Assembly: GCF_003044275.1 (NCBI RefSeq)
Contig: NZ_PZPL01000001.1
Location: 124,001-188,000, forward strand
From: Rathayibacter caricis DSM 15933
GTDB taxonomy: Bacteria; Actinomycetota; Actinomycetes; Actinomycetales; Microbacteriaceae
Length of the DNA stretch: 64,000 nt
Reading direction: 5' to 3'
Shown: in pieces, positions 1-8,700 of the stretch
How positions within the stretch are numbered: position 1 is the stretch's first letter
How the letters are laid out: each line of letters begins with the position of its first letter
Made by a program: the position numbers and the translations under genes
Notes under the pieces: generated by a model
Databases searched by the model: none
What the model was told of the DNA's origin: nothing
Seen by the model: the letters and a program-made list of their open reading frames with translations, nothing else

Positions 1-1581
1 TCGTAAGCGCTGGCGCCTCCGTTGTCGCGCTGAACCGAGATCTCCAGCCCCGCGGGCGATTCGCCCGGAGCGAGCTTCGCCCAGACCGAGACGCCGACGG
101 CCGTTCCCACGGGCAGGCCCTCGGTGACGTCGAGCGTCGCGCCGTGCCACGGCTGCGTGCGGTTCGTGACGAGCAGCGCACCGGATCCGGTCCGCGCGTC
201 GGTGCTCGCCGCGACCTGCACGCCGTCGCCGCGGGCCGCCCAGCCGTCGAGGCCGCCCTCGAAGTCGGAGGAGACGCCCGGCTGCACGGCGGCCGTCGCA
301 CCGCCCTGGGGCAGCACGAACTCCCAGCCCTCGGCGGCCTTCTCGGTGACCACGGTCGTGACCGCCTTCACCGTGCTGCTGCGGTCGCCTCCGCCGTCGT
401 GGGCGAGGACGATCGCACCCGGAGTGAAGGCGGCGCGGAGGTTCGCGGTCAGCGTCGCCTCGCTGAGGTCGTTGCCGTCCCAGTCCGAGATGGTCGAGCC
501 CAGCCCGAGCGGCTGCATCCCGAGCGCCGCGGCCACCGCGCCGGTGGCGCCCCAGCTGCCGTTGGGAGCGCGGAAGTACGGCACGGCGAGCGCCGGGTCG
601 CCCACGGCCTCGCGGATGATGCGGAGGTTGGCCTTGAGGTCGGTCTCGACCTGCGCCTGCGTCCACGAGCCCATGTCGGCGTAGGAGGTGCCGTGGTTGC
701 AGAGGGTGTGGCCCTCGGCGACGATCCGCCGCAGCAGCTCCGCTCCGCCCGCCTGCTGGACGTTCTGCCCGATGATGCAGAAGGTGGCGCGGATGCCCTG
801 CGCCTTCAGCAGGTCGAGGATCGCGGTGGTCTCGCCCGGGTTGGGGCCGTCGTCGAAGGTGAGCGCCACCCGGTTCCCGGTGCCGCGCGCGGCGGTGACC
901 GGCGTCGTGGTGGCGGCGGTCGCTCCTCCGGGCACGAACGAGGCGTCGGGGGTGGGCTGCCAGGTGACGGGCGCGGGAGCCGCGGTGCCGGTGATCACGA
1001 TGTCGTCCAGGAGGTAGTCGTAGGGCCCTGTGAGCGCGCTGGTGCCGAGGTAGGCGCGGAGCGTCGCGGGGTCGGCACCGGCCGGAGCCGAGAAGGTGCC
1101 GCTCACGGTGGTCCACGCGTCGGCGGTCACGGTCGTGTTCCCCACCCAGGAGTAGGTGGGTTCGACGACGAAGCGCGCGGAGGCCGTGGTGCCGGCAGGA
1201 GCGGCGAGCCGCACCTGGGCCGACATCGTGTAGGAGCCGCCGGGCTGCAGCAGGTTCGCCGGCGTCTTCACTCCGTCGTAGTCGTTCGCGCGGCCCTGCA
1301 CGAGCAGCGCGCGGTCGCCGCCCTCGGCGACCACCGACAGCGTCGGTCCGCCGTTCTGCACGAGCGGGTCGTAGGCGCCGTCCTCGAAGTCCTCCTGCAG
1401 GAGGACTGCGGGCGCGGTCTCGGCCGCCTGGGCCGACGGCAGGACGAGGGCGCCGGTGAGCAGGCCGAACGCGGTGGCGCCGGCGAGCAGGCCGCGGCGG
1501 TGCCGGGCGGTGGGGGCCGCGATGAGGCGGCAGGGGGTGACCGGAGTGATCCGGTCGTCGTCCCGGATGGGATCGTTCTTC
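1..1581 (-). CDS. Secreted polysaccharide deacetylase with carbohydrate-binding domains, 3' end outside window
   Basis: The first 527 residues are visible; the gene continues past base 1. A twin-Arg-containing basic start and a hydrophobic stretch (about 31-50) form a signal peptide ending near AQA/AE (53). Residues about 62-200 look like a CBM4/9 jelly-roll. A NodB/CE4 deacetylase domain follows, with TFDDGPN at 242-248. Its second metal motif reads NHGTSYADM (296-304): the first His is there, but the usual second His appears to be Tyr. A second CBM4/9-like domain begins near residue 440 and runs off the window. This order is known from actinobacterial xylanases that carry a CE4 domain, so a GH10 domain may lie beyond the edge (inference). 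The role would be extracellular xylan or chitin-type degradation. LacI-type operators lie just upstream. Confidence 0.85.
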
Positions 1582-1596
1582 ATCGAACAGCACCTC

Positions 1597-1609
1597 TCGA
1601 AAGTTTCGA
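1597..1609. promoter_or_regulatory. LacI-type operator, downstream site
   Basis: TCGAAAGTTTCGA is a perfect 13-base palindrome in the 5' leader of the deacetylase gene. The same half-site TCGAAA recurs at 1618-1623. CGAA/TTCG inverted repeats are known operators for LacI-family xylan and xyloside repressors of actinomycetes, which fits the LacI gene that follows at 1732-2742. Confidence 0.6.
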
Positions 1610-1638
1610 CCTCAGTGTCGAAATCTGTTGGTGACTGG

Positions 1639-1668
1639 ACGGTAACCGACCCCCTTCGGAGGGGTCAA
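1639..1668 (-). promoter_or_regulatory. Promoter of the deacetylase gene
   Basis: On the minus strand a -35 box TTGACC (1663-1668) and a -10 box TACCGT (1639-1644) are 18 bp apart. The spacer holds a GC-rich inverted repeat (CCCC...GGGG). The promoter lies between two TTTCGA-type palindromes, a layout suited to repression by looping or blocking. Confidence 0.5.
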
Positions 1669-1672
1669 TTGT

Positions 1673-1680
1673 TTTCGAAA
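1673..1680. promoter_or_regulatory. LacI-type operator, upstream site
   Basis: TTTCGAAA is a perfect palindrome directly upstream of the -35 box. It shares its half-site with the palindrome at 1597-1609, about 72 bp away. It also lies within 60 bp of the LacI gene's stop codon, so it probably belongs to the deacetylase gene alone. Confidence 0.5.
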
Positions 1681-1731
1681 CAGTTTGTTGCTCGTCACAA
1701 CGAACGGCGGCGGTCGCCGAGGAGTCGCGGG

Positions 1732-2742
1732 TCAGATCCGCGCAGTGGAGCCGCGCACGACGAGCGTCGTCGCCAGGTCCATCCGCAGCTGCGCCGCATC
1801 GCCGTCGCGCAGACGCACGACGAGTCGGGTCGCCTCCTCGCCCATCAGGCGCAGCGGCTGGTGCACCGTCGTGAGCGGCGGCGAGGTCCACTCCGCGATC
1901 GGCAGGTCGTCGTACCCCACCAGGGAGAGGTCCTCCGGCACGCGGAGCCCCCGCATCCGGGCCGCCTCGAGGACACCGAGGGCCTGCAGATCGGAGCCGG
2001 CGAACAGGGCCGTGGGCGGGGTCGGGCCCGACAGGAGCTCGAGCGCGTGGTCGCGCCCCCCGGGCACGTGGAAATCGCCGAAGCGGAGGAGCGACTCGTC
2101 GACCTCGACCCCCGCGGAGCCCATCGCGGACCGGAACCCGTCGAGCCGCGCGCGGGAGCACATCATGTCCGGCGGACCGGTGATCACTCCGATCCGCGTG
2201 TGCCCGAGGTCGAGCAGGTGCCGCGTCGCGAGCACTCCGCCCATCCAGTTCGCCGACCCGACCGACGGCACGTCGGGGGCGGGGTCGCCGGAGGGATCGA
2301 TGATGGCGAACGGGATGCCGGCGGCGCGCAGACGCCGCTTCTGCTCCTCCGGCAGCCCTGACAGGACGAGCACAACGCCCGCCGGCCGCCGCGCGAGGAC
2401 GCCGGTCACCCACTCCGGACCCGGCGAGCGGTGGTCGCCGCTCAGCGTCAGCACCACGCTCATGCCGTGCTCGCGGGCGACCGCCTCGACCCCCTGGATG
2501 ATCTGCGTCGACCACGCGCTCTCGATCTCGTGGAAGACGAGCTCGAGGTACGTCGACCGCGAGCCCTCGCCGCGGCGTCGGTAGTCGTGCGCGTCCAGGA
2601 GCGCCTCGACCCTGCTGCGGGTGCCCGGCGCGACGTCGGCCCGGCCGTTCAGCACCTTCGAGACCGTCGAGATCGACACTCCCGCCTCGTCGGCGACCCG
2701 GGCGAGCCGCGCGCGCGACGGGGCGACGGGTGTCTCCTCCAC
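1732..2742 (-). CDS. LacI/GalR-family transcriptional regulator
   Basis: The 336-residue protein has an N-terminal helix-turn-helix (ARVADEAGVSISTVSKVLNG, near residues 13-32) followed by a periplasmic-binding-protein-like effector domain to the end (VGYDDLPIAEW near 270). The GTG start is chosen because GAGAGG lies 6 nt upstream and the helix-turn-helix then begins at the usual place; a longer in-frame reading adds only low-complexity arginine-rich sequence. It lies directly upstream of and reads toward the deacetylase gene, whose promoter carries LacI-type palindromes. It is therefore the likely local repressor, released by a xylan- or oligosaccharide-derived sugar. The ligand is unknown. 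Confidence 0.9.
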   Translation of the reverse strand: MEETPVAPSRARLARVADEAGVSISTVSKVLNGRADVAPGTRSRVEALLDAHDYRRRGEGSRSTYLELVFHEIESAWSTQIIQGVEAVAREHGMSVVLTLSGDHRSPGPEWVTGVLARRPAGVVLVLSGLPEEQKRRLRAAGIPFAIIDPSGDPAPDVPSVGSANWMGGVLATRHLLDLGHTRIGVITGPPDMMCSRARLDGFRSAMGSAGVEVDESLLRFGDFHVPGGRDHALELLSGPTPPTALFAGSDLQALGVLEAARMRGLRVPEDLSLVGYDDLPIAEWTSPPLTTVHQPLRLMGEEATRLVVRLRDGDAAQLRMDLATTLVVRGSTARI

Positions 2743-3109
2743 GGTGCACCTCTCGTCCGGGGGCCGCTGGTCGGGGGACGACGTGCGGCCGGAGGGACGT
2801 GCGGCGCGCGCGTCCTCCCCGATCCTACGAGCGGGACCGCGGTCAGCCGACCGCCGCTGCGCCTGGCTCGCGGACGCAGCCCCGCTCCCCCGGGAGTCCG
2901 TTTCGTGCCCACTCGCCAGGACTCCCAGCGCCCGTTCGACACCAAACGGGGTCGCCGAGCTCCTCAGCCCCCGGATCGAGTCCACTCGTCGCGGGCTGAG
3001 GATCCGAGACGACGCCAACCGGGCCTTCACGTCTCCGCAGGCCCCGATCAGCACCCGTTCGCCGGAGGACGGAGCCGAAGCCTGACACCGCTCGTCCCGG
3101 AGGGACAGG
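2743..3109. other. Intergenic region without recognised gene
   Basis: About 370 bases lie between the LacI start and the acetyltransferase stop. Open frames here have arginine/proline-rich translations without a ribosome site or family resemblance. It presumably holds the LacI promoter. I see no RNA gene or repeat. Confidence 0.5.
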
Positions 3110-3601
3110 TCAGCGGGCCCCTCCCCGGGCGAACGCCTCGAGGGCGTCGCCGGCGAGGCGGTAGCCGAGCCACTCCGTCTTGGGCGTCGCGCCGATGCCG
3201 TCGTAGACGCGGATCGCGGGGGTGTTCCACCGCAGCACGCTCCACTCGAACCGGCCGCAGTCGTTCTCGAGGGCGAGGTTGGCGAGGCGCCGGAGGATCG
3301 CCGTGCCGGCGCCGGCGCCCCGGTGCTCGGGAGAGACGTAGAGGTCCTCCAGGTAGAGGCCGTTGCGGCCCTGCCAGGTGGAGTAGTTGAAGAAGTAGAC
3401 GGCGAAGCCGATCGGGAGGCCGTCGGCGAGGCAGATGAGGGCGTGCGCGGTCGACGAGTCGCCGAAGAGGGTCGCCTCGATCGACTGCTCGGTCGCGACG
3501 ACCTCGCTCTCGGACTCCTCGAACACGGCGAGCTCGCGGACGAACCGGAGGATCGTGGCGGCGTCGGACCTCTGCGCGGGTCGGATCTCGAGGTCGGGCA
3601 C
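3110..3601 (-). CDS. GNAT-family N-acetyltransferase, diamine/spermidine acetyltransferase-like
   Basis: The 163-residue protein has a complete GNAT fold: DLEIRPAQRSDAATI at the N-terminus, the central strand YLEDLYVSPEHRGAGAG (about residues 83-99) with the RGAGAG acetyl-CoA loop, and a C-terminal NTPAIRVYDGIGA helix. This arrangement resembles small polyamine or thialysine acetyltransferases of the SSAT type (family knowledge); the substrate is not proven. The GTG start has AGGAG 7 nt upstream; longer in-frame starts add low-complexity sequence only. Confidence 0.85.
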   Translation of the reverse strand: MPDLEIRPAQRSDAATILRFVRELAVFEESESEVVATEQSIEATLFGDSSTAHALICLADGLPIGFAVYFFNYSTWQGRNGLYLEDLYVSPEHRGAGAGTAILRRLANLALENDCGRFEWSVLRWNTPAIRVYDGIGATPKTEWLGYRLAGDALEAFARGGAR

Positions 3602-3692
3602 GTCGGGGCTCCTCTCGGGCGGGGCGCTGGGGCGCTCGCGATCCTCGGACCCTAGCGGACGGCCGCGGGGGTCGACGTGCTGCAGCCCCGGC

Positions 3693-3905
3693 TCACTCCC
3701 CGAACCGCGTCTCCTTGTACGGCGCACCCGAGCGGTCGTACGTCGTCCACACTCCGAGCTGCCGCCCGTGGTCGAGCGTGCCGCTGCGCAGCAGCGTGCC
3801 GTCGAGCCGGAACCACTCCCAGAACCCGTGCATCTCCCCGTCGAGCATGCCGCCGCGGCCGCGGAGGCTGCCGTCGCGGTGCAGGATCTCCGTCGTCTCG
3901 CTCAC
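3693..3905 (-). CDS. Small MORN-repeat-like protein
   Basis: This 70-residue protein has the repeating pattern 'HRDGSLRGRGGMLDGEMHGFWEWFRLDG...', i.e. G-x-W-x-x-(Y/F)-x-x-(D/S)-G blocks as in MORN/toxin-immunity-like small proteins. Its GTG start overlaps the stop codon of the acyltransferase gene (GTGA), so the two are translationally coupled. No signal peptide or membrane segment is visible. The function is unknown; MORN blocks usually mediate protein or membrane contacts. The tight coupling to a sugar-type acyltransferase suggests a shared complex or pathway (inference). Confidence 0.7.
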   Translation of the reverse strand: MSETTEILHRDGSLRGRGGMLDGEMHGFWEWFRLDGTLLRSGTLDHGRQLGVWTTYDRSGAPYKETRFGE

Positions 3906-5623
3906 GCGCTCGCCTCCGATCCCGATCGCGCCACCGGAGGGAGGACCACCAGCGGATCGGGCCGGTGCACCCCGCGCATGCGGTAGCCGAGCGCGTCCGA
4001 CGCCTGCAGCAGGTCGGCCAGCAGCCAGACGATCCCGAGCCACATCTCGGTCCCCTGCAGCCCGGGCACGCCGTCCGCGCCGTCGGACCGCGGCGCGAAC
4101 GCGATCCCCTCGCCGGGGACCCACTGGCCGAGCGCCTGCTCGAGCGCCCCGCGCGCCCACTCCGCGATCTCGGCGCGGCGGTGCGGAGTCTGCTGCGCGG
4201 CGAGCCGGAGCGGATGCGCGATGTCGAGCACGTTGCACGCCGTCCAGCCCGCGGGGGTCGAGAGGTACGGGTCGGCGGCGTGCAGCAGCACGGTGTCGAT
4301 CGTTGCGACCGGATACGGCAGCGGCACTCCGAACTGCGCGAACAGTCCGCGGGTCAGCCGGTAGAAGCCGTTCACCGCCTGCAGCCGCGGCGACTCGGAG
4401 TCGGGCAGCACCGTCCCCCACAGACCCGTCGCGGGGTCCGCGCGGGCGACCGCCCAGCCGAGCAGGGTGGCGAGGGGCCCGGCTCCCCCGTCGTCGAAGG
4501 CGTCGGAGTGGTCCAGCACGTTCACGGCGCACGCCGTCGCGAGCGCGTCGACCGCGGCACCGGATCCCCAGGCGCCGGCGGCCCAGTCACGGGCGTCGAG
4601 GGCCGCGGTCAGGTCGGCCCCCGCGAGTTCGTGGACGGCGCGGATCGGGTGAGGCGTCCGCCCGCCGAGCAGCCGCACCGCGTAGCCGACGCTGAGGACG
4701 TGGTAGCTCGCCGGCCCGTCGAACGCCGAGAGCGGCTCCTCAGAGAGCGGCTCCGACGAGGTCCGCGCCCGCTCGAGACCGGCGTCCGAGAGGTCGCCGT
4801 CGGCGACCAGCCCCGTCGCCGGATCCTGCCTCGCCGTCAGCCGTCGGATCAGGTCCGCGGCGTCGAACCCGGGCGGCGGCGCGTCGAGCAGCAGATCGGC
4901 GAGCTCGACGGCGTCGGCCCACGGGCGGACGGTCGGCGCAGCGGCCGTGCCGGGCCGGTCGACGAAGCGGCCGTCCTCGAAGCAGCGCGCGAGCACCGCG
5001 GGGATCTCGGCCCGAGCCGTGTCCCCGAAGCGCCGGAGCGCCTCCCGCAGCTCGGCGTCGCGAGCCGGCGCCCGCCGGTCGCGGAGGACGCGGGCCGGAT
5101 TCCCCGCCACCACCGCGTGGTCCGGGACGCTCTTCGTCACCACCGAGCCGGCGCCGATCACGACGTGGTCGCCGATGACCACTCCGTCGAGGATCGTCGC
5201 CTGCGAGCCGATCCAGACGTCGTCGCCGAGCACGATCCCCCTGCTCGAGAGGCCCTGGGTGAAGACCGGGGCGTCCGGCTCCATCAGGTGGTTGAAGCCC
5301 AGGATCGAGGTGTGCGCACCGATCCGGACGCCGTCGCCCATCCGCACGTCGCCGCGGACCACGGCGAACGGATTGACGGAGCAGTCGGCTCCGCTCGTCA
5401 CGTCGCCGGTGACGTACGCGTGCGCGGCGATGTAGCTGCGGTCGCCGATCGACAGCCGGTCGCAGAAGACGGCGGCACTCGCCGCGACGAACACCCGGTC
5501 GCCGATCACGGCTCCCCCCGAGGCCAGCTCCCCCAGCCGCTCGGCCTGCGCTGCCCCGTCGGCGGAGTCGGGGTCGTACTCCCACGGGAGGAAGTCGACT
5601 CGGCGGACTCCGTCGGCACTCAT
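3902..5623 (-). CDS. Left-handed beta-helix acyltransferase fused to an alpha-helical C-terminal domain
   Basis: The 573-residue protein starts at an ATG. Residues about 30-185 are hexapeptide repeats of a left-handed beta-helix acyltransferase (IGDRVFVAAS, IGDRSYIAAH, GVRIGAHTSILGFNHL, DDVWIGSQATILDGVVIGDHVVIGAGSVV, VVAGNPARV), the maltose/galactoside acetyltransferase type. The remaining 380 residues are helical and hold repeated 'DPATGLW'-like turns (DPATGLVADG, DPATGLWGTV) and Trp/Ala-rich helices. They resemble alpha/alpha-toroid (terpenoid-cyclase/prenyltransferase-like) folds, but I do not recognise a family. It could O-acetylate a sugar or glycan. It is coupled to the downstream MORN-like gene. 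Confidence 0.8.
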   Translation of the reverse strand: MSADGVRRVDFLPWEYDPDSADGAAQAERLGELASGGAVIGDRVFVAASAAVFCDRLSIGDRSYIAAHAYVTGDVTSGADCSVNPFAVVRGDVRMGDGVRIGAHTSILGFNHLMEPDAPVFTQGLSSRGIVLGDDVWIGSQATILDGVVIGDHVVIGAGSVVTKSVPDHAVVAGNPARVLRDRRAPARDAELREALRRFGDTARAEIPAVLARCFEDGRFVDRPGTAAAPTVRPWADAVELADLLLDAPPPGFDAADLIRRLTARQDPATGLVADGDLSDAGLERARTSSEPLSEEPLSAFDGPASYHVLSVGYAVRLLGGRTPHPIRAVHELAGADLTAALDARDWAAGAWGSGAAVDALATACAVNVLDHSDAFDDGGAGPLATLLGWAVARADPATGLWGTVLPDSESPRLQAVNGFYRLTRGLFAQFGVPLPYPVATIDTVLLHAADPYLSTPAGWTACNVLDIAHPLRLAAQQTPHRRAEIAEWARGALEQALGQWVPGEGIAFAPRSDGADGVPGLQGTEMWLGIVWLLADLLQASDALGYRMRGVHRPDPLVVLPPVARSGSEASA

Positions 5624-5656
5624 GCACCCACCCTTCCACGGAACCCGACGGGGCAC

Positions 5657-5722
5657 GAGGGAACCCCGGACCGTCGAGACGTCCCGGTGCAACGGGCTGT
5701 CTCGACGGTCCGGGGTTCCCTC
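5657..5722 (-). terminator. Long perfect hairpin, probable terminator of the giant repeat-protein gene
   Basis: A perfect 24-bp inverted repeat (5657-5680 with 5699-5722) with an 18-nt loop lies 22 nt past the stop of the 2423-residue gene and 34 nt before the acyltransferase start. There is no T-run after the stem, so it may act as a Rho-independent block, an mRNA-end protector or a repeat element. The arms contain GTCTCGACGGTCCGG, which recalls the palindromic repeats elsewhere in the window. Confidence 0.65.
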
Positions 5723-5743
5723 ACCGGCGGACGACGGAGCGCC

Positions 5744-8700
5744 CTACTTCAGGGTGCGCTTCACGATGTTGTTCCCCGGAGTCGGGTCCGACACCACGGA
5801 CCACGCCTTGGCCTCGACGGTGGTCGACGCCGGGCGGCTCGCGAGCGCGACCGTGTAGACGATGCTCTTCCCGGTCGTCACGCTCGGGGTCTTCCAGGTG
5901 AGCACCGTGGTGCCCGCGACCGACCCGGCAGTCTTGACGGCGCCCGGAGCGGACGTCACCGTCCCGGTCACGACGACGCGAGTCGTGGTCGCCGCCGCAT
6001 CACGCGTGCCGACGTTCTTCACGGTGACCTTCACCGACAGCGGAGCCGTCGCCGACAGCCCCGACGCCGGAGCGACCGCCACCGTCAGATCCGCTCGCGT
6101 GAACAGCTTCATCTGCAGCGTCTGCTTCACCGCGGGCGCCGCCGACCAGACGGAGTCCCCGGCCTGCGCGGCCGTGACCGTGCAGGAGGACGTCCCCGTC
6201 AGCGTCACCGTCGCGGTGCCCGGCCCGGTCGACGCCAGCGTGCAGCTGCCCGAGGCCGTGAGCGCCACCGGCAGACCGGAGGAAGCGGTCGCCGCCACCG
6301 GGTACGCGATGCCCCGATCGGGCGAGGTCGGCATCGTGGTCGTGAACGCGATCGTCTGCGCCTTCCTCACGACCTTCACCGGCGCCGCGACCACGACCGA
6401 CTGCGTCGCGCGCGGCGCAGCCTCGTAGGACGCGTCCCCGGCCTGGGATGCCGTGATCTTGCAGGTACCGGCCTTCAGGAACTTCACCGTCCCGTTCGTC
6501 ACGGAGCAGACCGTCGGGGTCGTCGTCCCCAGCACCACCGGGGCACTGGATCCGGCCGCGGCCACCGTCGGCACGTACGCGGCGCCTCCGGCCGTCGCCG
6601 CCGGAGCGGTCGACGTGAAGGCCAGAGTCTGCGTCTGCCTCCCCGCGACCTCGAACGTGCGCACCGCCTGGGCGGCACCGTGGCGGGCATCGCCCGCCTG
6701 GTCCACCGTCAGGGTGCAGGTGCCCGCGGAGTCGTACGACACGACTCCGGACGCCGTCGAGCACGCGCCCGATGCGGTCAGCACCGGGTCCGTGCTCGAG
6801 GGTCCCCGCACGATCACGGGGGTGGACGAGCCGCCCACCCGCGCGTCCGCGGGAGCCGTGCCTCCGAAGGACACGGTGCCCGCCGTCAGACCGACCGCGA
6901 TGGTCTGCGACACCCGAGGAGCGGGCTCGCGGGTGTCGTCACCGGCCTGATCGGCGGTCACCGTGCAGGCGCCGGACCCGGAGAACGTCACGACACCGTC
7001 CTCGATCGAGCAGGAGCCATCGGTGCCGAACGCCACGGGCTCGCTCGAGGATCCACCGGTCGCCGCCGGCGTGTAGGTGCCGCCCGCGACCGCCGCAGCG
7101 GGGGCCTCGGACGTGAAGGCCACGGTCTGAACGGCCTTCCCGACCTCGAACGCCCGCACGACCTGGTCCGCGGGGCCGTGCTCCGCGTCACCCGGCTGAT
7201 CGAGGGTCAGCGTGCAGGTGCCCACCGCGTCGTAGGACACGACGCCCGAGTCGACCGAGCACGCACCCGCTGCGGCGAGGACCGGCGCAACGCTGGAGGG
7301 TCCGCGCACGATCACCGGAGTGAACGACCCGCCGAAGCGGGCATCCGTCGGAGCGACGCCGCCGAAGGCGACCGTCCCTTCCGAGACGCCGATCTCGACG
7401 GTCTGCGAGACCTGCGAAGCGGCCGCGTAGCGCGCGTCGCCCGCCTGGTCCGCGGTGATCGTGCAGCTGCCCGACCCGGTGAAGGTGACGACTCCGTCGG
7501 CGATCGCGCACGACCCGGTCACTCCGAGCACCACGGGCGCGCTCGACGCGCCACCCGCGGAGGTCGGCCGATACGTGCCGCCCACGAGGGGCGACTCCGG
7601 AGCGTCGGACGTGAACGTCACCGTCTGCGCCAGAGCGGCGATCTCGAACGTGCGGGTCGCTTCAGGGGCCGCCGCGTGCACCGCGTCGCCCGCCTGGTTC
7701 AGCGTCAGCGCACAGGTGCCCGCGGTGTCGTAGGAGACGACTCCCGCCGATACCGAGCACGCGCCCGACGCCGTGAGTACCGGACGGGCACTCGACGGCC
7801 CGGCCACGATCCTCGGAGTGCTGGAGCCGCCGACCCTGGCGCCCACGGGAGCGGTGCCGCCGAACGCGACCGTGCCCGCCGTGAGCCCCACCGCGATCGT
7901 CTGCGACACCTGAGGCGCCGCCGAGTAGCCGACTCCACCGGCCTGATCCGCGGTCACGGTGCACGTGCCGGACCCGGTGAAGGTCACGACTCCGCTCGCG
8001 ATCGAGCAGGCTCCGGTCGCACCGAGCTGCACCGGCCGACCGGAAGCGCCACCCGTCGCCGTGGGGCGGTAGGTGCCGCCCGCGAGCGCCGAGGCCGGCG
8101 CCTGCGAGGTGAACGCCACGACCTGGGCGGTCGTCGTGATCTCGAACGACCGGACGACCTCCGGAGCCGCGCCGTGGCGCGCGTCGCCCGCCTGGTTCAG
8201 CGTGAGCGTGCAGGTGCCCGCCGCGTCGTAGGACACGAGTCGGAAGGGTCCGACCGAGCAGGCACCGGACGCCGTCAGCACCGGAGGGGCGCTGGACGGC
8301 CCGGCGACGACCGCGACGGTCGTCGATCCGCCGACCCGGGCCTCCGCCGGAGCGTCGCCGCCGAACGCGACGGTGCCCGCCACGAGACCGACTGCGACGC
8401 GCTGCGACACCTGCGGAGCCGCCGAGTACCGGTCGTCCCCCGCCTGGTCCGCCGTGATCGTGCAGGTCCCCGCGCCGGTGAAGGTCACGAGCCCGTCCGC
8501 GATCGCGCACGACCCGGTCGCTCCGATCACGACGGCACTGCCGGAGGCGCGGCCGTCAGCGGTCGGCCGGTAGGTCGCGTCGACGAGCGCCGTGGCCGGA
8601 GCGGTCGACGTGAACGCGACGATCTGCGGGAGCTTCGTGATCTCGAAGGTCTGCACGGCCCGCGCGGTTCCGTAGGTGTCGTCGCGGTAGTGGGTGGCGA

